A stretch of DNA of 64,000 nt from the NCBI RefSeq assembly GCF_036345915.1, contig NZ_CP107785.1, positions 9,647,625-9,711,624 on the forward strand, read 5' to 3'. This document shows positions 34,401 to 41,220 of the stretch, in pieces. The notes beneath the pieces were generated by a model. The model was given only the letters and a program-made list of their open reading frames with translations, was not told where the DNA came from and did not search any database. A program made the translations under genes and the position numbers. The DNA comes from Nocardia sp. NBC_00565. Lineage in GTDB: Bacteria > Actinomycetota > Actinomycetes > Mycobacteriales > Mycobacteriaceae. Each line of letters starts with the position of its first letter. The first letter of the stretch is position 1.

Positions 34401-36435
34401 CGGCGGCTCGGCGGGCTACGACCACAAGGCGATGGGCATCACCGCCAAGGGCGCGTGGGAGAGCGTCAAGCGGCACTTCCAGGAGATGGATATCGACACC
34501 CAGACCGAGGATTTCACGGTGGTCGGGGTCGGCGATATGAGTGGCGATGTGTTCGGCAACGGCATGCTGCTCTCCGAGCACATCCGGTTGGTCGCGGCCT
34601 TCGACCACCGGCACATCTTCCTGGACCCGGATCCCGATGCGGCCACCTCGTTCCGCGAGCGGCAACGGATGTTCGCGCTGCCGCGCTCGTCGTGGGCCGA
34701 CTACGACACCTCGGTGATCAGCACCGGAGGTGGCGTCTGGGATCGCACGGTGAAGTCGGTGCCGATCAGCCCGCAGGCGCGAAAGGCGTTGGGGCTGGCC
34801 GATGATGTGGTGGCGCTGTCACCGCCGGAGCTGGTGCGGGCGATCCTGCTGTCCCCGGCGCAGCTGCTGTGGAACGGCGGTATCGGCACCTATATCAAGG
34901 CGAGCACCGAAACCAACGCCGAGGTCGGCGACAAATCCAACGACGCGGTCCGGGTCAATGGAAATCAGTTGCGGGTCAAGGTGATCGGCGAGGGCGGCAA
35001 CCTGGGTGCGACCGCGCTCGGGCGGATCGAGTTCTGCCACAGCGGCGGCAAGATGAACACCGACGCGCTGGACAATTCGGCCGGTGTCGACTGCTCCGAC
35101 CATGAGGTCAATATCAAGGTGCTGCTCGACGGTGTGGTCAGCGCGGGCGGACTGCTCGAGGCCGAACGCAATCCGCTGCTCGCCTCGATGACCGATGAGG
35201 TCGCCCAGCTGGTGTTGCAGGACAACGTCTCCCAGAACTTCCTGATGGGCATCTCCCGTGCCGAGGCGCCGCGGATGCTCCATGTGCACCAGCGGCTCAT
35301 CGAGGATCTGGAACAGCGCCGCGGCGTGGACCGTGAATTGGAGGCGCTGCCGCCGGAGGTGGAGATCAAGCGCAGACTCGAGGAGGGCACGGGTCTCGCC
35401 TCGCCCGAGTTGTCCAATCTCATGGCGCACGTGAAGCTTTCGCTCAAGGCCGATCTGCTCGAGACCGATCTGCCGGATATCGGCTACTTCGCCACCCGGC
35501 TGCCGGACTACTTCCCGACACCGCTGCGCACGCGCTTCGGCACTGCCATCAAGCGGCACCGGCTGCGGCGTGAGATCACCACCACGATGCTGGTGAACGA
35601 GATGGTCGACTACGGCGGCATCACCTACGCGCATCGGCTGACCGAGGAGATCGGCGCCAGCGCGACCGATGCGGTGCGCGCGTTCGCGGCGGCCAGCGAG
35701 ATCTTCGACCTGCACGATATGTGGGCGCGGATTCGGGCCACCGACGCCGCGGTATCGGTGCGCGACGAACTCGAGCTGGAGACCAAGCGGACGCTGGACC
35801 GCGCCTCGCGCTGGCTGTTGAGCAACCGCCCGCAGCCGATCGCGGTCGGCGCGGAGATCAACCGATACAGCCGAGGTGTGCGGGAACTGGCGCCGAAGGT
35901 GCCCGGCTGGCTGCGCGGCCATCACGTCTCGACGCTGACCGATCAGTCCGCCGAGCTGATCGCCCGCGGCGCGCCCACCGACCTCGCCACCGAGGTCTTC
36001 GGGCTGCTGAATCTGTTCCCGCTGCTCGATGTGTTGGATATCGCAGATATCACCGATCGAGACGGTGACGAGGTCGGCTCGCTGTACTACGCGCTCAACG
36101 ATCACCTCAAGATCGATTGGCTGTTGCAGGCGGTCAGCCACCTGGAACGTGGCGATCGCTGGCACTCGCTGGCCCGGCTCGCACTGCGTGACGATATGTA
36201 CGGTTCGCTGCGTTCGCTGACCCTCGACGTGCTCTCCGCCGGTGACCCGGAGGAGACAGCGGACGAGAAGATTGCATACTGGGAGTCGAAAAACCAGTCC
36301 CGGCTCGGGCGTGCCCGCGCCGCGCTGTCGGAATTGTTCGAGTCCGGAACCCACGATCTCGCCACGCTGTCGGTTGCGGCGCGGCAAGTGCGAAGCATGG
36401 TGAGCGGGGTGGGCGCCCAATCGGAGGTACGTTGA
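31459..36435 (+). CDS. gdh: Large NAD-specific glutamate dehydrogenase (L_180 class)
   Basis: A 1658-residue enzyme of the 180-kDa NAD-GDH class found in actinobacteria and proteobacteria (M. tuberculosis Rv2476c, M. smegmatis MSMEG_4699). It oxidatively deaminates L-glutamate to 2-oxoglutarate. The N-terminal half contains ACT-like regulatory modules. The catalytic core near residues 840-1250 has GPVARGGLRWSDRLEDFRTE, the Lys-rich VPVGAKGGFVVKQ and the nucleotide-binding GVGDMSGDVFGNGMLLS. In mycobacteria the enzyme is inhibited by the FHA protein GarA, so control by phosphorylation signalling is likely here too. The ATG at 31459 is 12 bases after GAGGAG; a GTG at 31423 is an alternative. 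It is coupled to the thioesterase by TTGA overlap. Confidence 0.95.
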   Translation: MTVSSELSDGGRQPAQPAGRVNTAAWAASLPQSLRGELATLEEAYFRHVDAGDVDCAITGITQIFRRHMELAMTRPARRALVRVYHPDDGSGLGAAVQVVTDDMPLLVESISSSLSRMGVSVSEVIHPIFEVTRDADGRLTTAAPHEVDGNGSAGLRESWMHLQLHPSTSRALLDRIEQSMPDVVADVRQVIGDTEAIKQVQSRLADDLELAAKTGHAPFSDTDLVDTANLLRWLASGNFTVLGYARYRLSAEQGRTISNPLPGTCLGVLRPDVGTDFRVPVNDGDRPLLMLTQGLVPATVHRSVYPYFVGVADFDESGAVIGEHLFIGVFTVTAVHENVLDIPVIERRVRSVIEESGFDLESFSGQTMLEVIQSFPRTELFSSDVETMRRTATAVLNVGLRRQVRLFLRSDGYGRFVACLVYLPRDRYTTRVRLEMQEILVRELGGVSIDYSARVSESELASVYFTVRMPEAELGVSRESFAVADTSETNRLRIQNLLAEATHTWDDRLNDAVNTSTVLDPGVVQRYAEAFPEAYKQDFASGRALADVVRLEGLSEGSIDQHLYRKADSVPGSWRFTLYIGGTGISLSQVLPVLQSLGVEVVDERPYQILLDPVPGDDGGERWIYDFGLLARPELLRSSLDRDMDAELLESSARTVALESEERGLHERFTEAFEAVWYGRAEADGLNELVLRARLPWRAVSILRMYAKYLQQADFPYSQANIARVLLAYPDIARLFVDLFAARFDPDTESAEHAAELESRVRGRIDEVVSLDADRILRAILALIKATLRTNYYVTDAAGNSRGYVSVKVEPREIVELPKPRPQFEIFVYSPRVEGVHLRFGPVARGGLRWSDRLEDFRTEILGLVKAQAVKNAVIVPVGAKGGFVVKQPPAATGDPTADRQALGAEGVECYRTFISGLLDVTDNVDRATGAVLPPERVIRRDGDDTYLVVAADKGTATFSDTANDVAQRYGFWLGDAFASGGSAGYDHKAMGITAKGAWESVKRHFQEMDIDTQTEDFTVVGVGDMSGDVFGNGMLLSEHIRLVAAFDHRHIFLDPDPDAATSFRERQRMFALPRSSWADYDTSVISTGGGVWDRTVKSVPISPQARKALGLADDVVALSPPELVRAILLSPAQLLWNGGIGTYIKASTETNAEVGDKSNDAVRVNGNQLRVKVIGEGGNLGATALGRIEFCHSGGKMNTDALDNSAGVDCSDHEVNIKVLLDGVVSAGGLLEAERNPLLASMTDEVAQLVLQDNVSQNFLMGISRAEAPRMLHVHQRLIEDLEQRRGVDRELEALPPEVEIKRRLEEGTGLASPELSNLMAHVKLSLKADLLETDLPDIGYFATRLPDYFPTPLRTRFGTAIKRHRLRREITTTMLVNEMVDYGGITYAHRLTEEIGASATDAVRAFAAASEIFDLHDMWARIRATDAAVSVRDELELETKRTLDRASRWLLSNRPQPIAVGAEINRYSRGVRELAPKVPGWLRGHHVSTLTDQSAELIARGAPTDLATEVFGLLNLFPLLDVLDIADITDRDGDEVGSLYYALNDHLKIDWLLQAVSHLERGDRWHSLARLALRDDMYGSLRSLTLDVLSAGDPEETADEKIAYWESKNQSRLGRARAALSELFESGTHDLATLSVAARQVRSMVSGVGAQSEVR

Positions 36436-36899
36436 CGAATTCGTTGAACGGTAACGGGAAGGCGAAGGGCGGCAGCGTGCTGCTGCCCAAGCGCTTCCAC
36501 GCCAAGGTAGACGTCAGGTGGTCGGACATGGACGTGTTCCAGCACGTCAACCATGCCCGCATGGTGACGCTGCTGGAGGAGGCGCGGATCCCGTGGCTGT
36601 TCGAGGACGGCCGTCCGACCGCCCCACTGCGCGAGGGCTGTGTGCTGGCGGACCTTCGGGTCCGCTACCGCGGCCAACTGCGACATGAGGACACCCCGCT
36701 CGATATCGCGATGTGGATCGAGCAGTTGCGGGCGGTCGACTTCACCATCGGCTACGAGGTCCGTCCCAACGGGGCGGCCCCCGACTCGCCGCCAGCGGTG
36801 ATCGCCTCCACCCAGATCGCGGCCTTCGACATCCAGACCCAGCGTCTGCGCCGTCTCACCGAGACCGAACGTGATTACCTCGCCGAGTGGAAAGAGTGA
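36432..36899 (+). CDS. Acyl-CoA thioesterase, 4HBT hotdog fold (Rv2475c-like)
   Basis: A 155-residue single-hotdog thioesterase. After a Gly/Lys-rich lead comes VDVRWSDMDVFQHVNHARMV, the 4-hydroxybenzoyl-CoA thioesterase signature with the catalytic Asp in D-x-F/Y-x-H-V-N. A TTG start at 36432 overlaps the glutamate dehydrogenase stop (TTGA), and the same gene pair occurs in mycobacteria. It should hydrolyse an acyl-CoA to the free acid. The chain length is unknown, and the functional link to glutamate catabolism is unexplained. Confidence 0.9.
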   Translation: MTNSLNGNGKAKGGSVLLPKRFHAKVDVRWSDMDVFQHVNHARMVTLLEEARIPWLFEDGRPTAPLREGCVLADLRVRYRGQLRHEDTPLDIAMWIEQLRAVDFTIGYEVRPNGAAPDSPPAVIASTQIAAFDIQTQRLRRLTETERDYLAEWKE

Positions 36900-37084
36900 C
36901 CGGTCGCCGGCTGAGTAATGGTGTCTGGTTTCGGTCGTGGAGCAGTGGTCATCGGATGGGTGTGTGGTCGTGGCTGATTCCAGCTGTGGATTGGTGATGG
37001 CCGGCCGCTGCGGTGCGATGGCCGACTTCGGCCGTGTCGTGATGGCGGCTGGGTCCGGCTGCGACGTGTGACGGGGGAGCAGTG

Positions 37085-37750
37085 ATGTCTGGGCAGCGGG
37101 TGTTGGAGGTTGTCGATCCGGCTGAGCGGGAGAATCTGGCGACGTTTCTGAGCCGGGCCGTCCGGCTGGATCCCGCGGCGGTGGTGCGTCTGCGCCGTCG
37201 CGGGGAACGGTATGTATCCGCTTGGGTGGCAACGGGTTTCGAGACGCTTGCGGTGCGCACCGTGGTCGCGGAGTTGGGCGTCGACGATGTCACAATCGGC
37301 GCGGATCTGGTGCTGGCCGAATTGCCGTCCGGCATTCCGATCGATCTCGGCTACTCGATGGATTCGGCCTGGCGTGGTGCGCTCCCGCCGGACGTCGGCT
37401 TCGAACATATCGACGACGTGCCCGCGCGCACCCTCGTCGAACTCGCCGAGCAGGGCGCGGCACTGGCCAAGGAACACGGCAGCAGCCACGGTCCGCCCGC
37501 CTCCCTGCTGGACCAGACGGTGCTAACTGTATCGGCAGGCGAGGCTCAGGTGCAGGTCCCGATGCGGGTCGTATTCGCCCTCACGGCAATGGATTTCATC
37601 CCGCATTCCGGTGACAAGGCGGAATCCCGGCGCATCCGGCCGGAAGAGATCGTCCGTGTCCGGGCCACTAGAACCTGGCTGCGCCTGGACGCACGCTACG
37701 GCTCGGTCGCCCGCCGCATGGGCGGCGGCATCCCCCTGACCCCCAGCTGA
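37085..37750 (+). CDS. Conserved mycobacterial-type hypothetical protein (Rv2474c position)
   Basis: A 221-residue soluble protein of unknown function. It starts SGQRVLEVVDPAERENLATF and contains two similar-length alpha/beta halves without a recognisable catalytic motif; the C-terminal third has charged strands ending VRATRTWLRLDARYGSVARR. I use the ATG at 37085, 5-6 bases after GGGGGAG; the preceding GTG at 37082 is too close to that site. Its place after the gdh-thioesterase pair matches Rv2474c in M. tuberculosis, which supports a real and conserved gene. No function can be assigned. Confidence 0.85.
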   Translation: MSGQRVLEVVDPAERENLATFLSRAVRLDPAAVVRLRRRGERYVSAWVATGFETLAVRTVVAELGVDDVTIGADLVLAELPSGIPIDLGYSMDSAWRGALPPDVGFEHIDDVPARTLVELAEQGAALAKEHGSSHGPPASLLDQTVLTVSAGEAQVQVPMRVVFALTAMDFIPHSGDKAESRRIRPEEIVRVRATRTWLRLDARYGSVARRMGGGIPLTPS

Positions 37751-37845
37751 CCCGAACCCGTCGGCAGGCGATGCCGCTCCACTGACCCGCCCCGAGTTCA
37801 GCTTCTGTTGTGCGGGGCGTCCGAAAAGATGGGTCGTGTGGCCGC

Positions 37846-37871
37846 TGCACACCCCGGGTGCCGGGTGTGCA
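37846..37871. terminator. Inverted repeat between convergent genes
   Basis: TGCACACCC at 37846-37854 pairs perfectly with GGGTGTGCA at 37863-37871 across an 8-base loop. It lies between the convergent ends of the Rv2474c-like gene and azlD and could end transcription from either side. Confidence 0.5.
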
Positions 37872-37893
37872 AGTGCGACAAAGGGCGGCGGGG

Positions 37894-38214
37894 TCAGGTG
37901 ACACCGACCAAGCGCAGCAGGGCGGTCGTGCCGGCCGCGGCGAGGATGACCACCAGCATCGGCTGGTTGCGCCAGGCCAGCAGGCCACCGACCAAAACCC
38001 CTGCGGGGAGGGCGAATCCGAGGTGGCCGGAGCCGGTGGGCAGGGCGGTGATGGCGACCATGGCCGCGAGTAGGACGACCGCGCCGATCTCCAGGAGTTT
38101 CGTTGCCCGCTCCGGGAAGCGAATGCGGTTGCGCAGGGCCGGGCCCGACGAACGGAACGCATAGGTTCCTGCCGACAGCGCGAACATCGACCCGAGCAGA
38201 ATCGGCGTGCTCAT
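37894..38214 (-). CDS. azlD: Branched-chain amino acid exporter small subunit AzlD
   Basis: A 106-residue membrane protein with about four hydrophobic helices (SMFALSAGTYAF, AVVLLAAMVAITAL, GFALPAGVLVGGLLAW, MLVVILAAAGTTALL). The conserved TYAFRSSGPALRNRI segment of AzlD is clear. With AzlC it forms a two-part exporter for branched-chain or related amino acids. Its ATG overlaps the azlC stop (ATGA), which fixes the start and shows coupling. Confidence 0.88.
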   Translation of the reverse strand: MSTPILLGSMFALSAGTYAFRSSGPALRNRIRFPERATKLLEIGAVVLLAAMVAITALPTGSGHLGFALPAGVLVGGLLAWRNQPMLVVILAAAGTTALLRLVGVT

Positions 38215-38918
38215 GCCTCCCCCTCGCCAGCGATCGGCTCCGCACACACGCCATCCCGCTTCGAGATCGCGAAGAAGAGCCCCGAAAGCGCAACCAGCAC
38301 CGGCATTCCCGCAGGAAGGAACGGAGCACTCGCGACGGCCGCGATGGCCCCGATCAGTGCCGCGCGCAATGTGCCGCGCGCCCGCAGCGCGGGCATGATC
38401 AGCGACAGCAGCACCGCGGGGAAAACCGCGTCCAACCCGATCGCCCCGGTATCGGGCACCACCGTGCCGATCAGCGCGCCGATCGCCGCACCACCCGGCC
38501 AGGCGATCAACACACCCAACCCGCTCACCCAATACGCCGCCCGCCGACGTGCGATATCGGGCTGGGCGAGGGCCAGTGCGACGGATTCGTCGTTCATCAC
38601 ATGCACGCCGATCCGCCGCCGCCATCCGGTTCCCACCACATCGGGCACCGACAGCCCATACGGCAGATGTCGAGCATTGACCAGCAGTCCGGCCAGCACC
38701 GCCGCGATCGGGCTGCCACCGGCGGCCATGATCCCGATGAACAGGAACTCCGCGCCGCCCGCGAGCACCACCACCCCCAGCACGATCGGCACCCACAATG
38801 GAAATCCGGACGTGACGGCGGTCGCGCCGTAGGAAACACCGATCAGCCCGACCGCGAGCAGTACCGCCGCGATTCCGGAGAGCGTGTCCCGATCGAGTGT
38901 TCGCCATATCGAACGCAT
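38211..38918 (-). CDS. azlC: Branched-chain amino acid exporter large subunit AzlC
   Basis: A 235-residue membrane protein with seven to eight helices. The family signature GGAEFLFIGIMAAGGSPIAA and NARHLPYGLSVPD, with the conserved Asn-Ala-Arg-His, is present. I start at the ATG at 38918 (MRSIWRTLDR); the frame extends 12 codons upstream into the divergent promoter. Export of leucine, isoleucine, valine or analogues relieves amino acid stress. The divergent XRE-cupin gene is its probable regulator. Confidence 0.9.
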   Translation of the reverse strand: MRSIWRTLDRDTLSGIAAVLLAVGLIGVSYGATAVTSGFPLWVPIVLGVVVLAGGAEFLFIGIMAAGGSPIAAVLAGLLVNARHLPYGLSVPDVVGTGWRRRIGVHVMNDESVALALAQPDIARRRAAYWVSGLGVLIAWPGGAAIGALIGTVVPDTGAIGLDAVFPAVLLSLIMPALRARGTLRAALIGAIAAVASAPFLPAGMPVLVALSGLFFAISKRDGVCAEPIAGEGEA

Positions 38919-38997
38919 GTAGCTTATAGTGAACATGGCGGAGCGATTCGTCAATATGGTTCTCTGTTGGGCGGTCAGCTACTCGACAGGAGCGGGA

Positions 38998-39558
38998 ATG
39001 GAGCAGGATCCGACCACGCCACAGGCGGTGATCGCCGCTGCCCTGCGTCGGGAGCGCACCCGTGCCGGGCTATCGCTCACCGAGGTCGCCAACCGAGCGG
39101 GCATCGCGAAATCCACACTGTCCCAACTGGAATCGGGCACCGGCAATCCGAGCCTGGAGACCTTGTGGGCACTCTGCGTCGCCCTGGACATGCCCTTCTC
39201 GCGGCTGCTCGACCCGCCACGCCCGACCGTTCACGTGATTCGCGCGGGGGAGGGTCCGGTGGTGGCCGCCGCGGAATCGGAGTATCGCGCCACGCTGCTG
39301 GCGGCCGGTCCGGCCAACTCCCGCCGCGACCTGTTCCGGATCACGGCCGAACCCGGCCATGCCCGCAAATCCGACCCGCATATTCCGGGCGTGGTCGAAC
39401 ATGTACTCCTGGCCACCGGACGTGCGCTCGTCGGCCCGATCGACGCGCCAGTCGAACTCGGTCCAGGCGACTACATCTCCTATCCGGGTGACGCTCCACA
39501 CGTCTTCGAAGCCCTAGTGCCCGACACTTGGGCGACATTGGTGATCGAATACACCTGA
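38998..39558 (+). CDS. XRE-family regulator with C-terminal cupin domain
   Basis: A 186-residue regulator with an N-terminal helix-turn-helix (about residues 10-65: AALRRERTRAGLSLTEVANR, IAKSTLSQLESGTGNPS) and a small cupin sensor barrel at the C terminus (GPGDYISYPGDAPHVFEAL). This layout is typical of local regulators of amino acid or polyamine transport genes. AGGAGCGGGA precedes the ATG at 38998. It is divergent from azlCD with an 80-base spacer and probably represses that pair until a ligand binds the cupin. Confidence 0.9.
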   Translation: MEQDPTTPQAVIAAALRRERTRAGLSLTEVANRAGIAKSTLSQLESGTGNPSLETLWALCVALDMPFSRLLDPPRPTVHVIRAGEGPVVAAAESEYRATLLAAGPANSRRDLFRITAEPGHARKSDPHIPGVVEHVLLATGRALVGPIDAPVELGPGDYISYPGDAPHVFEALVPDTWATLVIEYT

Positions 39559-39646
39559 CGGACGTGGCTGGTCGCGTTCGCATGTGCCGGTAATCACATC
39601 TTCGAAGCCCTTGCGTAACCCGACAGCTGGGCGACGTCGAATGTGC

Positions 39647-40354
39647 TCAGGCGGCACCCTCGCCGAGATACTGCAACCACACCGGATCGAGGTCAGCGGT
39701 CGTCGACAGCAGCCGCCAGTGCGGCCCCTTCGGCGAGACCAGCGGGGAACGCAACGTCCAGCCCAGCTCGCTGAGCAGTTTGTCGGCCTTGCAGTGGTTG
39801 CACGGCGCACAGCTGGCGACGCAGTTCTCCCAGGAATGCTCGCCGCCGCGACTGCGCGGTATGACGTGGTCGATGGTCTCCGCCTTGCCGCCGCAGTAGC
39901 CGCAGCGATAGCGATCGCGATGCATGAGGGCGGCTCGGGTCATCGGGACGCGGGCCCGATACGGCACGTGCACGTAGCTGCGCAGCCGGATGACCGACGG
40001 AATCGTGACGGCGGATTCGGCGGAATGCACTATCGAACCATCGGGGTCGTGGTGGACGGTGTCGGCTTTATCGCAGATGAGCAGGACGACGGCGCGGCGC
40101 GCGGAGAGGGCGGTGAGCGGCTCGTAGGTGGCATTGAGAAGCAACACCCGGCGCTTCAACCAGTTGGCGGTCTCGTTCTGGACCGGCGTGAGGTGCGGAT
40201 TGTGGTGAGCGGGCTCACCGGTGCGATATGCACCCGGATAGTGATCGGACAAGATGTGCAGCGGAGTAGCCCCCGACCCACGATTGTGGACGTCGGCGGG
40301 CTGGAGTTGTCGGTGCGTCCTGACCTCGTGTGATCGGCCGTGCCGCTGCTTCAT
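39647..40354 (-). CDS. HNH endonuclease family protein (Rv2469c-like)
   Basis: A 235-residue protein with a C-terminal HNH nuclease module: CGYCG then IDHVIPRSRGGEHSWENC and CNHCKADK, giving two zinc-binding Cys pairs and the His-Asn-His core. The N-terminal part (RRVLLLNATYEPLTALSARRAV) is the conserved lead of this actinobacterial family, present beside glbO in mycobacteria. The start is uncertain: the first 45 residues are low in conserved character, and an internal start before NETANWLKRR is possible. It is a chromosomal housekeeping-type HNH protein with no restriction partner, so a repair or RNA role is as likely as defence. Confidence 0.85.
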   Translation of the reverse strand: MKQRHGRSHEVRTHRQLQPADVHNRGSGATPLHILSDHYPGAYRTGEPAHHNPHLTPVQNETANWLKRRVLLLNATYEPLTALSARRAVVLLICDKADTVHHDPDGSIVHSAESAVTIPSVIRLRSYVHVPYRARVPMTRAALMHRDRYRCGYCGGKAETIDHVIPRSRGGEHSWENCVASCAPCNHCKADKLLSELGWTLRSPLVSPKGPHWRLLSTTADLDPVWLQYLGEGAA

Positions 40355-40523
40355 GGGGACCCCGGTTTCATAGTTTCAAGATCATGTGGTATTTCGGCAG
40401 AGACTGCCACCCAGTTGACCATGGAACGTCGGCTATTGCACGGTGATTTCGCACAATGTCGGATGAACTGTGGTTGAAGGGCCGCCCGTTCGTGACGCGG
40501 GCACAATGGACTGCGGGCGTAGC

Positions 40524-40659
40524 GATCGCTTGCGGGTCGCTCGAAATGATCAGCAGTGATCGCTTGCGGGTTGCTCGAAATGATCAGCAGCGATCGCTTG
40601 CGGGTCGCTCGAAATGATCAGCAGTGATCGCTTGCGGGTCGCTCGAAACGATCGGCCCA
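40524..40659. repeat. Four-copy 34-bp tandem repeat in the HNH/glbO divergent promoter
   Basis: Units begin at 40524, 40558, 40592 and 40626 with exact 34-base spacing. Each starts GATCGCTTGCGGG and continues with a GCTCGAAA segment and TGATCAGCAG. Units 1 and 3 are identical, unit 2 differs at two positions, and unit 4 diverges only in its last ten bases. Each unit can form GATCA/TGATC and AGCGA/TCGCT inverted pairs. The array ends 23 bases before the glbO ATG. There are no spacers, so it is not a CRISPR array; it may be a multimerised operator or a slipped-strand expansion. Confidence 0.85.
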
Positions 40660-40682
40660 GGTGGACCAACCGAGAGGACCTG

Positions 40683-41087
40683 ATGACTTCCGGCGAGCAG
40701 ACAGCGACGTCGTTCTACGATGCGATCGGCGGAGCGGAGACGTTCCAGCGGATCATCGCGACGTTCTACCGCGAGGTAGCGGCGGACGAGGTGCTGCGCC
40801 CGCTGTACCCGGAACAGGACCTCGGTCCGGCCGAGCGGCGGCTGCGGATGTTCCTGGAGCAGTACTGGGGTGGGCCACGCACCTACTCCGAGGAGCGCGG
40901 GCACCCGCGGCTGCGGATGCGGCATATGCCGTTCACGATCGGCCCGGTGGAGCGCGACGCGTGGTTGCGCTGCATGCGCATCGGCGTGGCGGAAATCGAG
41001 CCGGAGATTCTGGACGACGAGCATCGCAAGGCGCTGCTCGACTACCTGGAGATGGCGGCGAATTCGCTGGTAAACGCGTCCTGGTGA
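40683..41087 (+). CDS. glbO: Group II truncated hemoglobin (trHbO)
   Basis: A 134-residue two-over-two globin. The functional residues align with M. tuberculosis GlbO at a constant offset of six: Tyr29 (B10), Tyr42 (CD1), proximal His81 (F8, in RMRHMPF) and Trp94 (G8). It binds oxygen with high affinity and has been linked to oxygen or NO chemistry near the respiratory chain. The start at 40683 follows GAGGACCTG; a frame extension upstream runs into the 34-bp repeats. The repeats directly before it suggest regulated or variable expression. Confidence 0.95.
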   Translation: MTSGEQTATSFYDAIGGAETFQRIIATFYREVAADEVLRPLYPEQDLGPAERRLRMFLEQYWGGPRTYSEERGHPRLRMRHMPFTIGPVERDAWLRCMRIGVAEIEPEILDDEHRKALLDYLEMAANSLVNASW

Positions 41088-41220
41088 GCGGTTTCGATCG
41101 AGTTCTGGGATGGCCCCAGGGTTTTCGGCACGGCTATCGAACGCTGATTATTTGCCCGATGTCACAGAACCTCGCTTAGCCTGAGCGAATTTACCGAAAA
41201 TCTTTGGCACTATTGCGGGT

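Noticed and set aside
31924..34665. A 913-codon open frame antisense to the glutamate dehydrogenase gene
   Set aside because: It is composed of His/Arg/Gly/Val-rich shadow sequence typical of the complement of GC-biased codons, and the plus-strand gene is fully supported by motifs.
39647..40354. Homing endonuclease or restriction system based on the HNH motif
   Set aside because: The gene is conserved at the same locus in mycobacteria, has no methyltransferase partner and no intron or intein context.
40524..40659. CRISPR array
   Set aside because: The 34-bp units are directly abutting with no unique spacers, and no cas genes occur in the window.
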